NCBI GenBank assembly: GCA_013393545.1
Contig: JABXHG010000125.1
Location: 1 to 26,958, forward strand
From: Alteromonadaceae bacterium
GTDB lineage: Bacteria; Pseudomonadota; Gammaproteobacteria; Pseudomonadales; Oleiphilaceae
Direction: 5' to 3'
Length of the DNA: 26,958 bases
Position 1 is the stretch's first letter; every line of letters starts with the position of its first letter. The notes under the pieces were generated by a model. That model was given only the letters and a program-made list of their open reading frames with translations. It made no database searches and was not told the origin of the DNA. The position numbers and the translations under genes were made by a program. Positions 14,390 to 21,525 of the stretch are shown piece by piece.

Positions 14390-14686
14390 TCAGTTTCCGG
14401 AGTTTTCCCCCAGCGCTTCGTCCAGGCGGTTGTCCATGGCTTCGAGGATTTTGCTGGAGGCTTCGGACATGGTGTCCCGCTCCAGCAGCTCATGGGTAAT
14501 GTTCAGGGCGGCCATGACGGCGATGCGCTCGGTGCCGAACACCTTGCCACTGGCGCGGATCTCCCGCATTTTGCTGTCCAAGTGGCGGGCGGCGCGCAGC
14601 AGCGCGTCCTGTTGCTCTTCCGGGCTGGCGACCAGGTATTCCTTGTCCAGAATACGGACGGCAACGGTGGTGGACTGCTCTGACAT
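14390..14686 (-). CDS. zapA: cell division protein ZapA
   Basis: ZapA is a cytosolic FtsZ-associated protein that crosslinks protofilaments at the Z ring. The 98 residues start MSEQSTTVAVRILDKEYLV, the typical globular head, with a C-terminal coiled coil from about residue 40 (RAARHLDSKMREIRASGKV, then IAVMAALNITHELL). The ATG overlaps the TGA of the upstream TIGR02449 gene (TGATG), so the two are translationally coupled. 6S RNA follows directly, as in E. coli and Pseudomonas. Confidence 0.96.
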   Translation of the reverse strand: MSEQSTTVAVRILDKEYLVASPEEQQDALLRAARHLDSKMREIRASGKVFGTERIAVMAALNITHELLERDTMSEASSKILEAMDNRLDEALGENSGN

Positions 14687-14892
14687 CAGTGGTGCTCCAG
14701 CGCTCTGAGGCGGCCGATCATGGCTTCGATCTTGCTCTTGGCAAGATCGTTTTTGTGCATCAGTTGGGCCCGTTCCCGGTTCCAGTCATCCTGAAGCTCC
14801 CGCAGCAGGGCGTTGTCCTGCTCGAGCTTCTCGCAGCGTTCGATCAGCTTGTCCAGCTTGTCTGCCAGCGCCTGTACTTCGGACTGTTCCAT
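14686..14892 (-). CDS. TIGR02449 family small coiled-coil protein (ZapB-like)
   Basis: This 68-residue protein is almost entirely heptad-patterned coiled coil, with repeated L/I at a/d positions (LADKLDKLIERCEKLEQDN, then LMHKNDLAKSKIEAMIGRL). It matches the TIGR02449 family found next to zapA in many gammaproteobacteria. Its size and composition resemble ZapB, the ZapA partner in E. coli, so a role in the divisome is likely but inferred. It is the first gene of the operon, with a strong promoter upstream. Confidence 0.88.
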   Translation of the reverse strand: MEQSEVQALADKLDKLIERCEKLEQDNALLRELQDDWNRERAQLMHKNDLAKSKIEAMIGRLRALEHH

Positions 14893-14961
14893 GGCCTGCC
14901 CAACGTTGATGAATAGTGCGGCTGGCCCACGTTTGCGTGAACCTGCCTTTGAGTGCCAGTA

Positions 14962-14990
14962 ACTATAAGTGCCGACGCCAGACCGGTCAA
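14962..14990 (-). promoter_or_regulatory. sigma70 promoter of the TIGR02449-zapA operon
   Basis: TTGACC (14990-14985) and TATAGT (14967-14962) on the minus strand are separated by exactly 17 bp and lie about 70-100 bases before the start at 14892. This is one of the best promoter matches in the window. It stands just after the end of the ABC permease gene. Confidence 0.75.
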
Positions 14991-15002
14991 TTTACCGGAA
15001 CG

Positions 15003-16268
15003 TCATACGCCAAACCCCTGCCTTCGGCTGGCTCGCCAGGAACCCAGAGCCGGCACCAGCGATACCAGCAGCGCCGCCAGGGGCACCAGGCTCAGCAGTG
15101 CCCACTCGTCTGTGTTCAACGGGCGCAGGTTCAACTGCAGACCGTAGTACTCGAGAAGCCAGGGGGCCAGGGCAGTAATGCCGAGCGCGCCCAGAGCCAG
15201 CGACAGCAGGCAGGCCAGTAATGCCAGCCCCAGGCTCTCCAGACTGTACAGGGAGGCAATCAGCGCCGGCGAGGCGCCGGTGGCCCGTAATATGGCCATT
15301 TCCCGGCGTCGGTGGGTTTGCAGTGTTAACAACACCGCCACCAGCCCCACCAGACTGGTCACCACGACAAAACCGCCAATCGCCAGCAGTGCCTTTTCGA
15401 ATTGCCCCATCACCTGCCAAAGGCGGCTGAGTGCCACGCCCGGCAGGATGGCGGATAAAGGTTCGCCGGCATACTGGTTCAGTTCCCGCTGTAGCTGGAA
15501 TGTCAGAATCGGGCGCTGCAGGCCGAGCAGGGCGGCGGTAATGCTGTCCGGCTGGTAGTTGCGTTCCAATGCCTGTTCTCCGGACAGTGTGCGCCCGGGG
15601 ATGGCGACACCGGATTCCCAGCCTACGTGGATGGCTTCCATGGCATCCAGGCTGATGAATACCGCCTGATCCACGGGTGTGCCGGTGGGTTGCAGAATGC
15701 CGGAGACCCGGAATGGCAAATCATCGTGGCGGGAAAAGCTGGTACTGCCGCCACCGTGGGAAAGCGTCACGCTGTCACTGACCCGGTGTGCCATTTTGTG
15801 GGCGACCTGGGCGCCAAGAACTACATCGAAAAGACCGCTGAACCAGGCGCCATTGGCCAGTGTCAGAGGCTGTTCGTTGCCGTAGCGGAAGTGCCGGAAG
15901 AACTGATCATTGGTGCCGATGACCCGGTGGCCCCGGTAGCTATCGCCCAGAGAGAGAGGGATTACCCAGTCGATGCGCTCGTCGTCCTGCAGTTTTTGGT
16001 AAGTGGTCCAGCGAATGTTGTTGGTGGCATCGCCCAGATGGAATACGGTGTACAGCAGCAGGTTGAGTTGGCCGCTGCGGGCGCCGACGATCAGGTCGGT
16101 GCCGGTAATGGTGGTGTTGAATGACTGGCGAACCTCGGTGCGCAGGTATTGAATGCCCAGTAGCAGGGTCACGCTCAGGGTCAGAGTGAGGCAGATCAGT
16201 GTCAGCACACGGCGGCGGTGCCACAGGCTGGCGGCGGTCAGGGAAAGGGCGAGGCGCAAGGTGTTCAT
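15003..16268 (-). CDS. MacB/FtsX-like ABC transporter permease of a zinc-linked cassette
   Basis: The 421-residue inner-membrane protein has the MacB/LolC layout. One helix near the N-terminus (about 21-40) is followed by a large periplasmic domain (about 42-285). Three C-terminal helices (about 291-312, 338-365 and 390-410) contain the FtsX-domain signature region RRREMAILRATGASPALI. Such permeases usually act as mechanotransmission machines on periplasmic substrates rather than as channels. The gene overlaps the ATPase gene by four bases, so both are made together. Neighbouring DUF2796 and DUF3299 genes match the partner set of the Zur-controlled clusters known from Vibrio (zrg genes) and, as I recall, PA4063-PA4066 of P. 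aeruginosa. Zinc acquisition is therefore the likely role. Confidence 0.85.
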   Translation of the reverse strand: MNTLRLALSLTAASLWHRRRVLTLICLTLTLSVTLLLGIQYLRTEVRQSFNTTITGTDLIVGARSGQLNLLLYTVFHLGDATNNIRWTTYQKLQDDERIDWVIPLSLGDSYRGHRVIGTNDQFFRHFRYGNEQPLTLANGAWFSGLFDVVLGAQVAHKMAHRVSDSVTLSHGGGSTSFSRHDDLPFRVSGILQPTGTPVDQAVFISLDAMEAIHVGWESGVAIPGRTLSGEQALERNYQPDSITAALLGLQRPILTFQLQRELNQYAGEPLSAILPGVALSRLWQVMGQFEKALLAIGGFVVVTSLVGLVAVLLTLQTHRRREMAILRATGASPALIASLYSLESLGLALLACLLSLALGALGITALAPWLLEYYGLQLNLRPLNTDEWALLSLVPLAALLVSLVPALGSWRASRRQGFGV

Positions 16269-17005
16269 GCCGGCACCTCCAAAGCCAGTTGATGCTGGAA
16301 ATGCCGGGCCAGCGCCGGGTCGTGGCTGACAAATATCACGGACGTGCGCTGAATATTGGCGAGTGTGAGTAGCAGATCCAGAAAGCGATCGCGGTTGTCT
16401 GTGTCCAATGCTGAGGTGGGTTCGTCGGCCAGGATGATTTCCGGTGCGCCAATCAGGGCGCGGGCGGCGGCCACTCGTTGTTGCTGGCCAATGGACAGTT
16501 GAGTGACGTTCTGGTGCAGAGTGTCTTCCGTCAGCCCCAGCTCTTCCAATAGCTGCCGGGAAACCGTTGCAACATCGGTTCCCGCGCGCTTGCGCCGTGA
16601 AGCCGACAGGCGGCAGGGTAACTCCACATTGCCGATGGCACTCAGATAAGGCACCAGATTGAATTGCTGGAAAATAACGCCCAGGTGGTCGGCCCGGAAC
16701 CGGTCGCGGGCGCCGCGCCTTTGATTCGAGAATGCCTGGCCCAGCAGCTGGACACTGCCGCTGTCCGGTACCAGCAATCCCGATAACAGGCCCAGCAATG
16801 TGCTTTTCCCGGTGCCGCTGGCGCCCCGCAAAAACAGGTGCTCGCCCCGGCGTAGTTGTATGTCGGGAAAAGCCAGCGACTGGCGCGCACCCGGCCAGCG
16901 GTAGCTCAGTGCATGGCTTTGAATGGCGTTATCGGTGCCGGGGGAAACCGCGGGGTTTGCAAAGTCGTTTGCGGATGTCGTGTCTGTCATGCTGCTGGTG
17001 TGCAT
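16265..17005 (-). CDS. ABC transporter ATPase of the same cassette
   Basis: This 246-residue ATPase is of the LolD/MacB class. Visible motifs: Walker [10 protein letters not shown] (61-69), Q-loop FQQ (112-114), signature LSIGQQQR (170-177, with SIGQ for the usual SGGQ), Walker B IILADEP (190-196) and the switch histidine H228. It drives the FtsX-like permease whose gene overlaps its stop by four bases. Two in-frame ATGs (17005 and 16990) are available and neither has a clear ribosome site, so the start is uncertain by five residues. No promoter was found in the 54 bases to the divergent DUF3299 gene, which raises the question whether transcription comes from the Zur-controlled DUF2796 promoter further upstream. 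Confidence 0.9.
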   Translation of the reverse strand: MHTSSMTDTTSANDFANPAVSPGTDNAIQSHALSYRWPGARQSLAFPDIQLRRGEHLFLRGASGTGKSTLLGLLSGLLVPDSGSVQLLGQAFSNQRRGARDRFRADHLGVIFQQFNLVPYLSAIGNVELPCRLSASRRKRAGTDVATVSRQLLEELGLTEDTLHQNVTQLSIGQQQRVAAARALIGAPEIILADEPTSALDTDNRDRFLDLLLTLANIQRTSVIFVSHDPALARHFQHQLALEVPA

Positions 17006-17059
17006 CCCGTTGTATGATGGTGCCGGTTATTCGCTCAGTCACCCAAGGAAAAGACGTTC

Positions 17060-17581
17060 ATGTGTTCTGGTTTTCAATGCTTCAGCCGGGCGGCTCGCCT
17101 TGGACTGGTTTTTCTGCTTTTGGTTTCACCCTTCGCCCGTGCCGAGTTGCCGGAAATTGACTGGCTGGACCTGATGCCGAAAGAAGACCTGGCTTTGTTG
17201 GAAAGCATGCCGGAAATCGAGCACGAGGGCGACGGCCCGGCGTTGTTGCCGGATGAAATCATGACCGGCCGGGTGGTGCTGGAGATGGCCGGCACCGAAG
17301 GCCGGTTGCCGGGCTTTGTGGTGCCCCTGAAAACCACCAGAGATGGCCGTATTCTGGAGTTTTTCCTGGTGCCTTACTACGGTGCCTGCATTCACGTGCC
17401 GCCACCGCCACCCAATCAGATTGTTCATGTGAAATACCGGGAGGGCTTTGAGCTGAGAACGTTAACCGAGCCGTTCTGGATTGAAGGCACGCTGCGTATA
17501 GAGCGCACAGAAAACGATATCGGAACCTCCTCCTATTCCATGGAGGCGACGGCCGTGGAGCCATATCAGCATACTTATTGA
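17060..17581 (+). CDS. DUF3299 exported protein of the zinc cassette
   Basis: This 173-residue protein has a signal peptide (about 1-28, cleavage after ARA) and a single DUF3299 domain. The domain has the conserved stretch GFVVPLKTTRDG, then FFLVPYYGACIHVPPPPPNQ with one cysteine (C109) and one histidine (H111) in a CIH motif. The fold is predicted to be small and periplasmic; the function is not known. In related zinc-regulated clusters a DUF3299 gene accompanies the MacB-like transporter and the His-rich protein. Here it is turned the opposite way, between them. AAGGA lies ten bases before the ATG. A TATGAT at 17013-17018 could be its -10 box, but no -35 fits. Confidence 0.85.
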   Translation: MCSGFQCFSRAARLGLVFLLLVSPFARAELPEIDWLDLMPKEDLALLESMPEIEHEGDGPALLPDEIMTGRVVLEMAGTEGRLPGFVVPLKTTRDGRILEFFLVPYYGACIHVPPPPPNQIVHVKYREGFELRTLTEPFWIEGTLRIERTENDIGTSSYSMEATAVEPYQHTY

Positions 17582-17590
17582 ATTCGGTGC

Positions 17591-18136
17591 TTACAGCTCT
17601 AGATTATTTTGCCCAGAGCCCAGCTGCCGGCTGCCCTGGCCATGAAGTCCAATCCACTGGGCCTCCAGCTGCTTCAAAGCCGGGAAGTGGGCTGTTAACG
17701 GTGTTTCCAGCTCTTTGCCCAGGCCGGGGCAAGCCAGGAGCTGGCTGATTTCAATGTCGGCATGGCCGCCTTGGCTTCCATGGTCATGGTGGTTGTGCCC
17801 GTGGTTATGGGCCTTTTTCGGCCAGGAGGCGTAAACCTCGGCGCTCTCGACGCGGCAGTCTCCCGCTGGCGTATTGACCACCGGCGTGGTTTCGGCCCAC
17901 CGCTGCAAGTCGGCGAACGCCTGCTTCTGCTCATCGGTTTCCGGCGCATGTTCAAAACCCACCAGGTTGGCGGCGGGGGAAAGCAGGAAGGCGTCGATGC
18001 GGGCATCTTCAATCGCCAACTGCAGTTCGGCCCGGCCGTGTTGATGTCCGGCGGGGTTGTCCTGGGCGGCGGCGGTGCCGGTCAGCAGCAGGACGGAGAA
18101 GGCGGTGAGCAGGTTCAGGCGAAGGTTGGTGTTCAT
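17591..18136 (-). CDS. DUF2796 (ZrgA-type) histidine-rich exported zinc-binding protein
   Basis: This 181-residue protein has a signal peptide (about 1-24, cleavage after AAA). HQHGRAEL (31-38) opens the DUF2796 domain. A metal-binding cluster with seven histidines lies between H110 and H125, and two cysteines (C94, C136) flank it. DUF2796 proteins include ZrgA, a zinc-regulated periplasmic protein of Vibrio zinc uptake; the His cluster supports zinc chaperoning in the periplasm. A good ribosome site (GAGAGGAG, six bases from the ATG) follows a Zur-like operator that ends 22 bases before the start. The gene is convergent with DUF3299, with nine bases between stops. I infer that it belongs with the ABC ATPase and permease encoded further along the same strand. 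Confidence 0.88.
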   Translation of the reverse strand: MNTNLRLNLLTAFSVLLLTGTAAAQDNPAGHQHGRAELQLAIEDARIDAFLLSPAANLVGFEHAPETDEQKQAFADLQRWAETTPVVNTPAGDCRVESAEVYASWPKKAHNHGHNHHDHGSQGGHADIEISQLLACPGLGKELETPLTAHFPALKQLEAQWIGLHGQGSRQLGSGQNNLEL

Positions 18137-18157
18137 GGTCGGCTCCTCTCTATAGGC

Positions 18158-18170
18158 GTTATGTTATAAC
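18158..18170. promoter_or_regulatory. putative Zur operator
   Basis: GTTATGTTATAAC matches the gammaproteobacterial Zur core GTTATANTATAAC at every defined position but one, and the right side continues as TATAACAT as in the full consensus. The site also contains the perfect palindrome ATGTTATAACAT (18161-18172). It lies 22 bases before the start of the His-rich DUF2796 gene, where zinc-loaded Zur would block RNA polymerase. Zinc starvation should therefore induce the gene. Confidence 0.75.
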
Positions 18171-18212
18171 ATGATTTCCTGGGTGAGCGGTAGTCCCAGC
18201 TGACCGGTGCCA

Positions 18213-18241
18213 GTGCCACGGCAGTGACAGAATGCTAGGAT
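18213..18241 (+). promoter_or_regulatory. extended -10 promoter of the ygfB-pepP-ubiH-ubiI operon
   Basis: GTGCCA (18213-18218, four of six consensus bases) lies 17 bp before TAGGAT (18236-18241), which is preceded by TGC, giving an extended -10. The start of translation is about 70 bases downstream. The spacing from the Zur site suggests the two divergent promoters are independent. Confidence 0.55.
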
Positions 18242-18311
18242 ACGTGCATCCATAAATTTTGAATGCGGGCGTGTGCGCCGCGTTCCCAATCACGCAGGAT
18301 CAAACCGTTTC

Positions 18312-18908
18312 ATGTCTGATACCGATACCTCTGCCGTTCAGGTTACCCCGTTCGAGCGCTGGGCCAACATCTTTGCTGCCCACAAGGCGTTCAGCCACCC
18401 CTCGGAACTGCATGGCGCACTCTGTGGTCGGTTGGCCGCTGGCGCCCGTATGGAAGAGCAGGACTGGCTGGCCATGGTGTGTGAGCATATGGGGCTGGGG
18501 GAAAAGGCCATGGAGGAATCCGAGGACCTGGCGCCGTTTATGTACAGCGCATACGAACAAACCCTGCAGCAATTCCAGTCCAGTGACATGGATTTTCACC
18601 TGCTGCTGCCGGACGACGATTACGCCATGGATCAGCGCCTGGAAGCACTAGTGACCTGGGTGCGGGGGTTTCTCGAAGGCATGGCGCTGGCGGCAGGCGA
18701 GTCGCTGGGGCAGGCGCCGGATGAAATCCGTGAGCTGATCGAGGACATGGTGGCAATCAGCCAGTTGTCCGAAGAGGAAGAGGCAGACGACGAAAGCGAG
18801 CAACAGCTGCTGGAAATTACCGAATACGTGCGTCTGGGCGCCTTGACGGTCTTTACCGAATTCAATGAGCCGGAAAAACCGGCCAGCGCCGGCCCAACGC
18901 TGCACTGA
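18312..18908 (+). CDS. ygfB: UPF0149 (YgfB/YecA-like) protein
   Basis: This 198-residue acidic helical protein belongs to UPF0149. It shows HPSELHGALCGRLAAG near residues 30-45 and a central WVRGFLEGMALA. It has no SEC-C zinc tail, so it is YgfB-like rather than YecA-like. YgfB has been linked to transcriptional regulation in P. aeruginosa, but its general role is unsettled. Its place before pepP-ubiH-ubiI is conserved from E. coli to pseudomonads. The ATG at 18312 gives the typical N-terminus and has AGGA ten to twelve bases upstream. A GTG at 18273 would add 13 unusual residues and is rejected. Confidence 0.93.
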   Translation: MSDTDTSAVQVTPFERWANIFAAHKAFSHPSELHGALCGRLAAGARMEEQDWLAMVCEHMGLGEKAMEESEDLAPFMYSAYEQTLQQFQSSDMDFHLLLPDDDYAMDQRLEALVTWVRGFLEGMALAAGESLGQAPDEIRELIEDMVAISQLSEEEEADDESEQQLLEITEYVRLGALTVFTEFNEPEKPASAGPTLH

Positions 18909-18920
18909 TCAGGAGACTGC

Positions 18921-20240
18921 ATGGCTTCCACGATTTCGATGAAAGAATTTGCCGAGCGCCGCCGCAAACTGATGGAACGCATGGCGCCGGACAGCATCGC
19001 CATTTTGCCGGCCGCTCCCGAGCGGGTACGTAACCGGGATGTACTGCACCCATTTCGCCAGGACAGCGATTTTCAGTACCTGACTGGCTTCGGTGAGCCT
19101 GAAGCGGTACTGGCGTTGATTCCCGGCCGGGAGCACGGCGAGTCTGTGCTGTTCTGCCGGGAGCGAAATCCGGAGAAAGAACTGTGGGATGGCTTTCTGG
19201 TGGGCCAGGACGGCGCCATTGAACAGTACGGTCTGGACGACGCCTTCCCCATCAGCGACATCGACGACATCCTGCCGGGCCTGTTGGAAGGCCGCAGCCG
19301 CGTTTATTACCCGCTGGGCAAGGACCCGGCTTTTGATAACCGGGTGATGGACTGGGTGAAAGTCATTCGCAGCAAGGTGCGGGCCGGCGCCCATCCGCCG
19401 GGCGAGTTTGTGGCACTGGAACATCTGCTGCACGACATGCGCCTGATCAAGAGCCCGGCGGAAGTCAAGGTGATGGCCAAAGCCGGCAAAATCAGCGCCG
19501 AAGCCCACAGCCGTGCCATGAAGCGGGCGCGCAAGGGCGGTTATGAATACCAGCTGGAAGCCGAGCTGATTCATACCTTCATGGAGCATGGGGCCCGGGA
19601 TACCGCGTATCCTTCCATTGTGGGCAGCGGCGCCAATGGCTGCATCCTGCATTACATCGAGAACTCGGCACCGTTGAAAGAAGGCGACCTGGTATTGATT
19701 GACGCCGGTTGCGAGCTGGAATGCTACGCCTCCGATATTACTCGTACCTTTCCGGTGAGCGGTACCTTCAGTGCCGAGCAGACCGCGCTGTATAACGTGG
19801 TGCTTGAAGCCCAGTACGCGGCCATTGAGGCGGTGAAGCCGGGCAACCACTGGAACCAGCCCCACGAGGCTGCGCTGGAAGTTTTGACCCAGGGCTTGAT
19901 CGATCTGGGCCTGTTGTCCGGCAACCTGGAAGACGCCATTGCCGAAGGGGCCTATCGGCCGTTTTTCATGCACCGCACCGGCCACTGGCTGGGCATGGAC
20001 GTGCATGACGTGGGTGACTACAAGATCGGCGATGCCTGGCGTCTGCTGGAACCCGGCATGGCGTTGACCGTAGAGCCCGGCCTGTATGTAGCGCCGGACA
20101 ATACCGACGTGGACGAGAAATGGCGGGGCATCGGCATTCGCATCGAAGACGATGTGGTGGTGACCAAAGACGGCTGCCGCGTCTTGACCGACGCCGTGCC
20201 GAAAACCATTCCCGAGATTGAAGCGCTGATGGCGGACTGA
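18921..20240 (+). CDS. pepP: Xaa-Pro aminopeptidase P
   Basis: PepP removes the N-terminal residue from peptides with proline in second position, in the cytosol, using two Mn ions. The 439 residues match E. coli PepP in length. The N-terminal AMP_N domain (about 1-170) is followed by the pita-bread catalytic domain. All five metal ligands are visible: D261 (LIDAGCE), D272 (SDITRTFP), H355 (HRTGHWLGMDVHD), E385 (TVEPGLY) and E409 (RIEDDV). It starts 12 bases after ygfB and is followed after four bases by ubiH, in a tight operon. Confidence 0.97.
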   Translation: MASTISMKEFAERRRKLMERMAPDSIAILPAAPERVRNRDVLHPFRQDSDFQYLTGFGEPEAVLALIPGREHGESVLFCRERNPEKELWDGFLVGQDGAIEQYGLDDAFPISDIDDILPGLLEGRSRVYYPLGKDPAFDNRVMDWVKVIRSKVRAGAHPPGEFVALEHLLHDMRLIKSPAEVKVMAKAGKISAEAHSRAMKRARKGGYEYQLEAELIHTFMEHGARDTAYPSIVGSGANGCILHYIENSAPLKEGDLVLIDAGCELECYASDITRTFPVSGTFSAEQTALYNVVLEAQYAAIEAVKPGNHWNQPHEAALEVLTQGLIDLGLLSGNLEDAIAEGAYRPFFMHRTGHWLGMDVHDVGDYKIGDAWRLLEPGMALTVEPGLYVAPDNTDVDEKWRGIGIRIEDDVVVTKDGCRVLTDAVPKTIPEIEALMAD

Positions 20241-20244
20241 CACC

Positions 20245-21525
20245 GTGACCCGAGACCAGCTGGATACCGATCTGATTATCGCCGGCGGCGGCCTGGCCGG
20301 CGCCACTTTGGCTCTGGCGCTTTCCCGCGTGGTGCCTGAATTGCGGGTGACCGTGGTGGAAAGTGTACCGCTGGCGCCGGACGCTCTGCCCGAGGATTAT
20401 CAACCCAGCTACGATGCCCGCTCCACGGCACTGGCATGGGGCTCACGCCAGATTTTCGAAGAGCTGGGGTTGTGGCAAGCCGTGTCGGAGCATGCCACCC
20501 CCATTCAGCACATTCATGTCTCGGATCGAGGGCATTTCGGGGCGACTCGTTTGCATGCCCGAGACCATGGCCAGGAGGCGCTGGGTTATGTGGTGGACAA
20601 CCGCTGGATGGGCCTGTGCCTGATTCGCGCGTTGCAGGCTACCCGTGTGCAATGGCAAGCGCCGGCACAGGTGACCGGCATGGTGCCCTTCGAGGGCGGC
20701 GTGCGGGTAAATCTCCAGAAAGACGGCGAGCCCTCTACCCTGACCGGTCAGTGCCTGGTGGTGGCTGACGGCGGTCGCTCGGGATTGCGGGAAAAGCTGG
20801 GGTTTCAGGCGAAAACCGAACACTATGGCCAGAATGCCCTGATTGCCAACGTCTCTACTGCCGAATCCCATCAGCATGTGGCTTATGAGCGTTTTACCGA
20901 TACTGGCCCCATGGCGCTACTGCCTCATGGTTCACCACAAGAGGCCGGTCACCAGTCGGCGCTGGTGTGGACGCTCAGTGATACCGCCCTGCACGACATT
21001 CTTTCGCTGTCTGATGAGCAGAAATGCCGCAAGTTGCAGGAGCGCTTTGGCTCCCGGTTGGGGCGTTTTACCCGCATCGGCGAGTGTTACCACTATCCCT
21101 TGAAACTGACCACGGTGAACGAGCCAGTGCGCCCGGGCGTGGCGCTGGTGGGCAATGCGGCTCACGCCCTGCACCCGGTAGCCGGCCAGGGTTTCAACCT
21201 GGCCCTGCGTGGTTTGATGACGCTGGTGGAGCAAATGCACCGGGGCGTAGAACAGGGCGTTTCCATCGGCGACTTGTCGGTGTTGGGGGAATACCAGCGC
21301 CTGCATCGAAAGGACTGGCAGCAGACCGTGCAGTTCTCCGATTCACTGATTCGCCTGTTTGGCCAGCCGCTGGCGCCGGTGGCGCTGGCCCGGGATGCCG
21401 GTTTGATCGGGCTGGATGTTCTGCCTGGTGCCAGGCGCTGGTTTGCCCGCAAGGCCATGGGCACCGGTGGTCGCAAGCCGGTGTTATCCACAACAGGTAA
21501 AGCCCGGGAGGCTCGCTCTGAATGA
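20245..21525 (+). CDS. ubiH: 2-octaprenyl-6-methoxyphenol hydroxylase
   Basis: UbiH is a flavin monooxygenase that hydroxylates ring position C1 of the ubiquinone precursor. The 426-residue protein has the FAD-binding GAGxxG-like AGGGLAGATLALAL at about 12-26. DARSTALAWGSRQIFEELG is the substrate-side motif. A DG-type motif VVADGGRSGLR follows, and then ALVGNAAHALHPVAGQGFNLA with the second FAD-binding element. The frame opens with GTG at 20245, four bases after the pepP stop; the next in-frame methionine is well inside the fold. The stop overlaps the ubiI start by four bases, so the two hydroxylases are coupled. Confidence 0.95.
   Translation: MTRDQLDTDLIIAGGGLAGATLALALSRVVPELRVTVVESVPLAPDALPEDYQPSYDARSTALAWGSRQIFEELGLWQAVSEHATPIQHIHVSDRGHFGATRLHARDHGQEALGYVVDNRWMGLCLIRALQATRVQWQAPAQVTGMVPFEGGVRVNLQKDGEPSTLTGQCLVVADGGRSGLREKLGFQAKTEHYGQNALIANVSTAESHQHVAYERFTDTGPMALLPHGSPQEAGHQSALVWTLSDTALHDILSLSDEQKCRKLQERFGSRLGRFTRIGECYHYPLKLTTVNEPVRPGVALVGNAAHALHPVAGQGFNLALRGLMTLVEQMHRGVEQGVSIGDLSVLGEYQRLHRKDWQQTVQFSDSLIRLFGQPLAPVALARDAGLIGLDVLPGARRWFARKAMGTGGRKPVLSTTGKAREARSE

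Noticed and set aside
17006..17059. Second Zur site between the ATPase and DUF3299 genes
   Set aside because: No stretch there resembles GTTATANTATAAC on either strand.
15003..18136. Mobile element carrying the zinc cassette
   Set aside because: No transposase, integrase, terminal repeats or target duplication were seen at its borders.
18273..18311. GTG start of ygfB adding 13 residues
   Set aside because: The added stretch is not family-like, and ATG 18312 gives the normal N-terminus.
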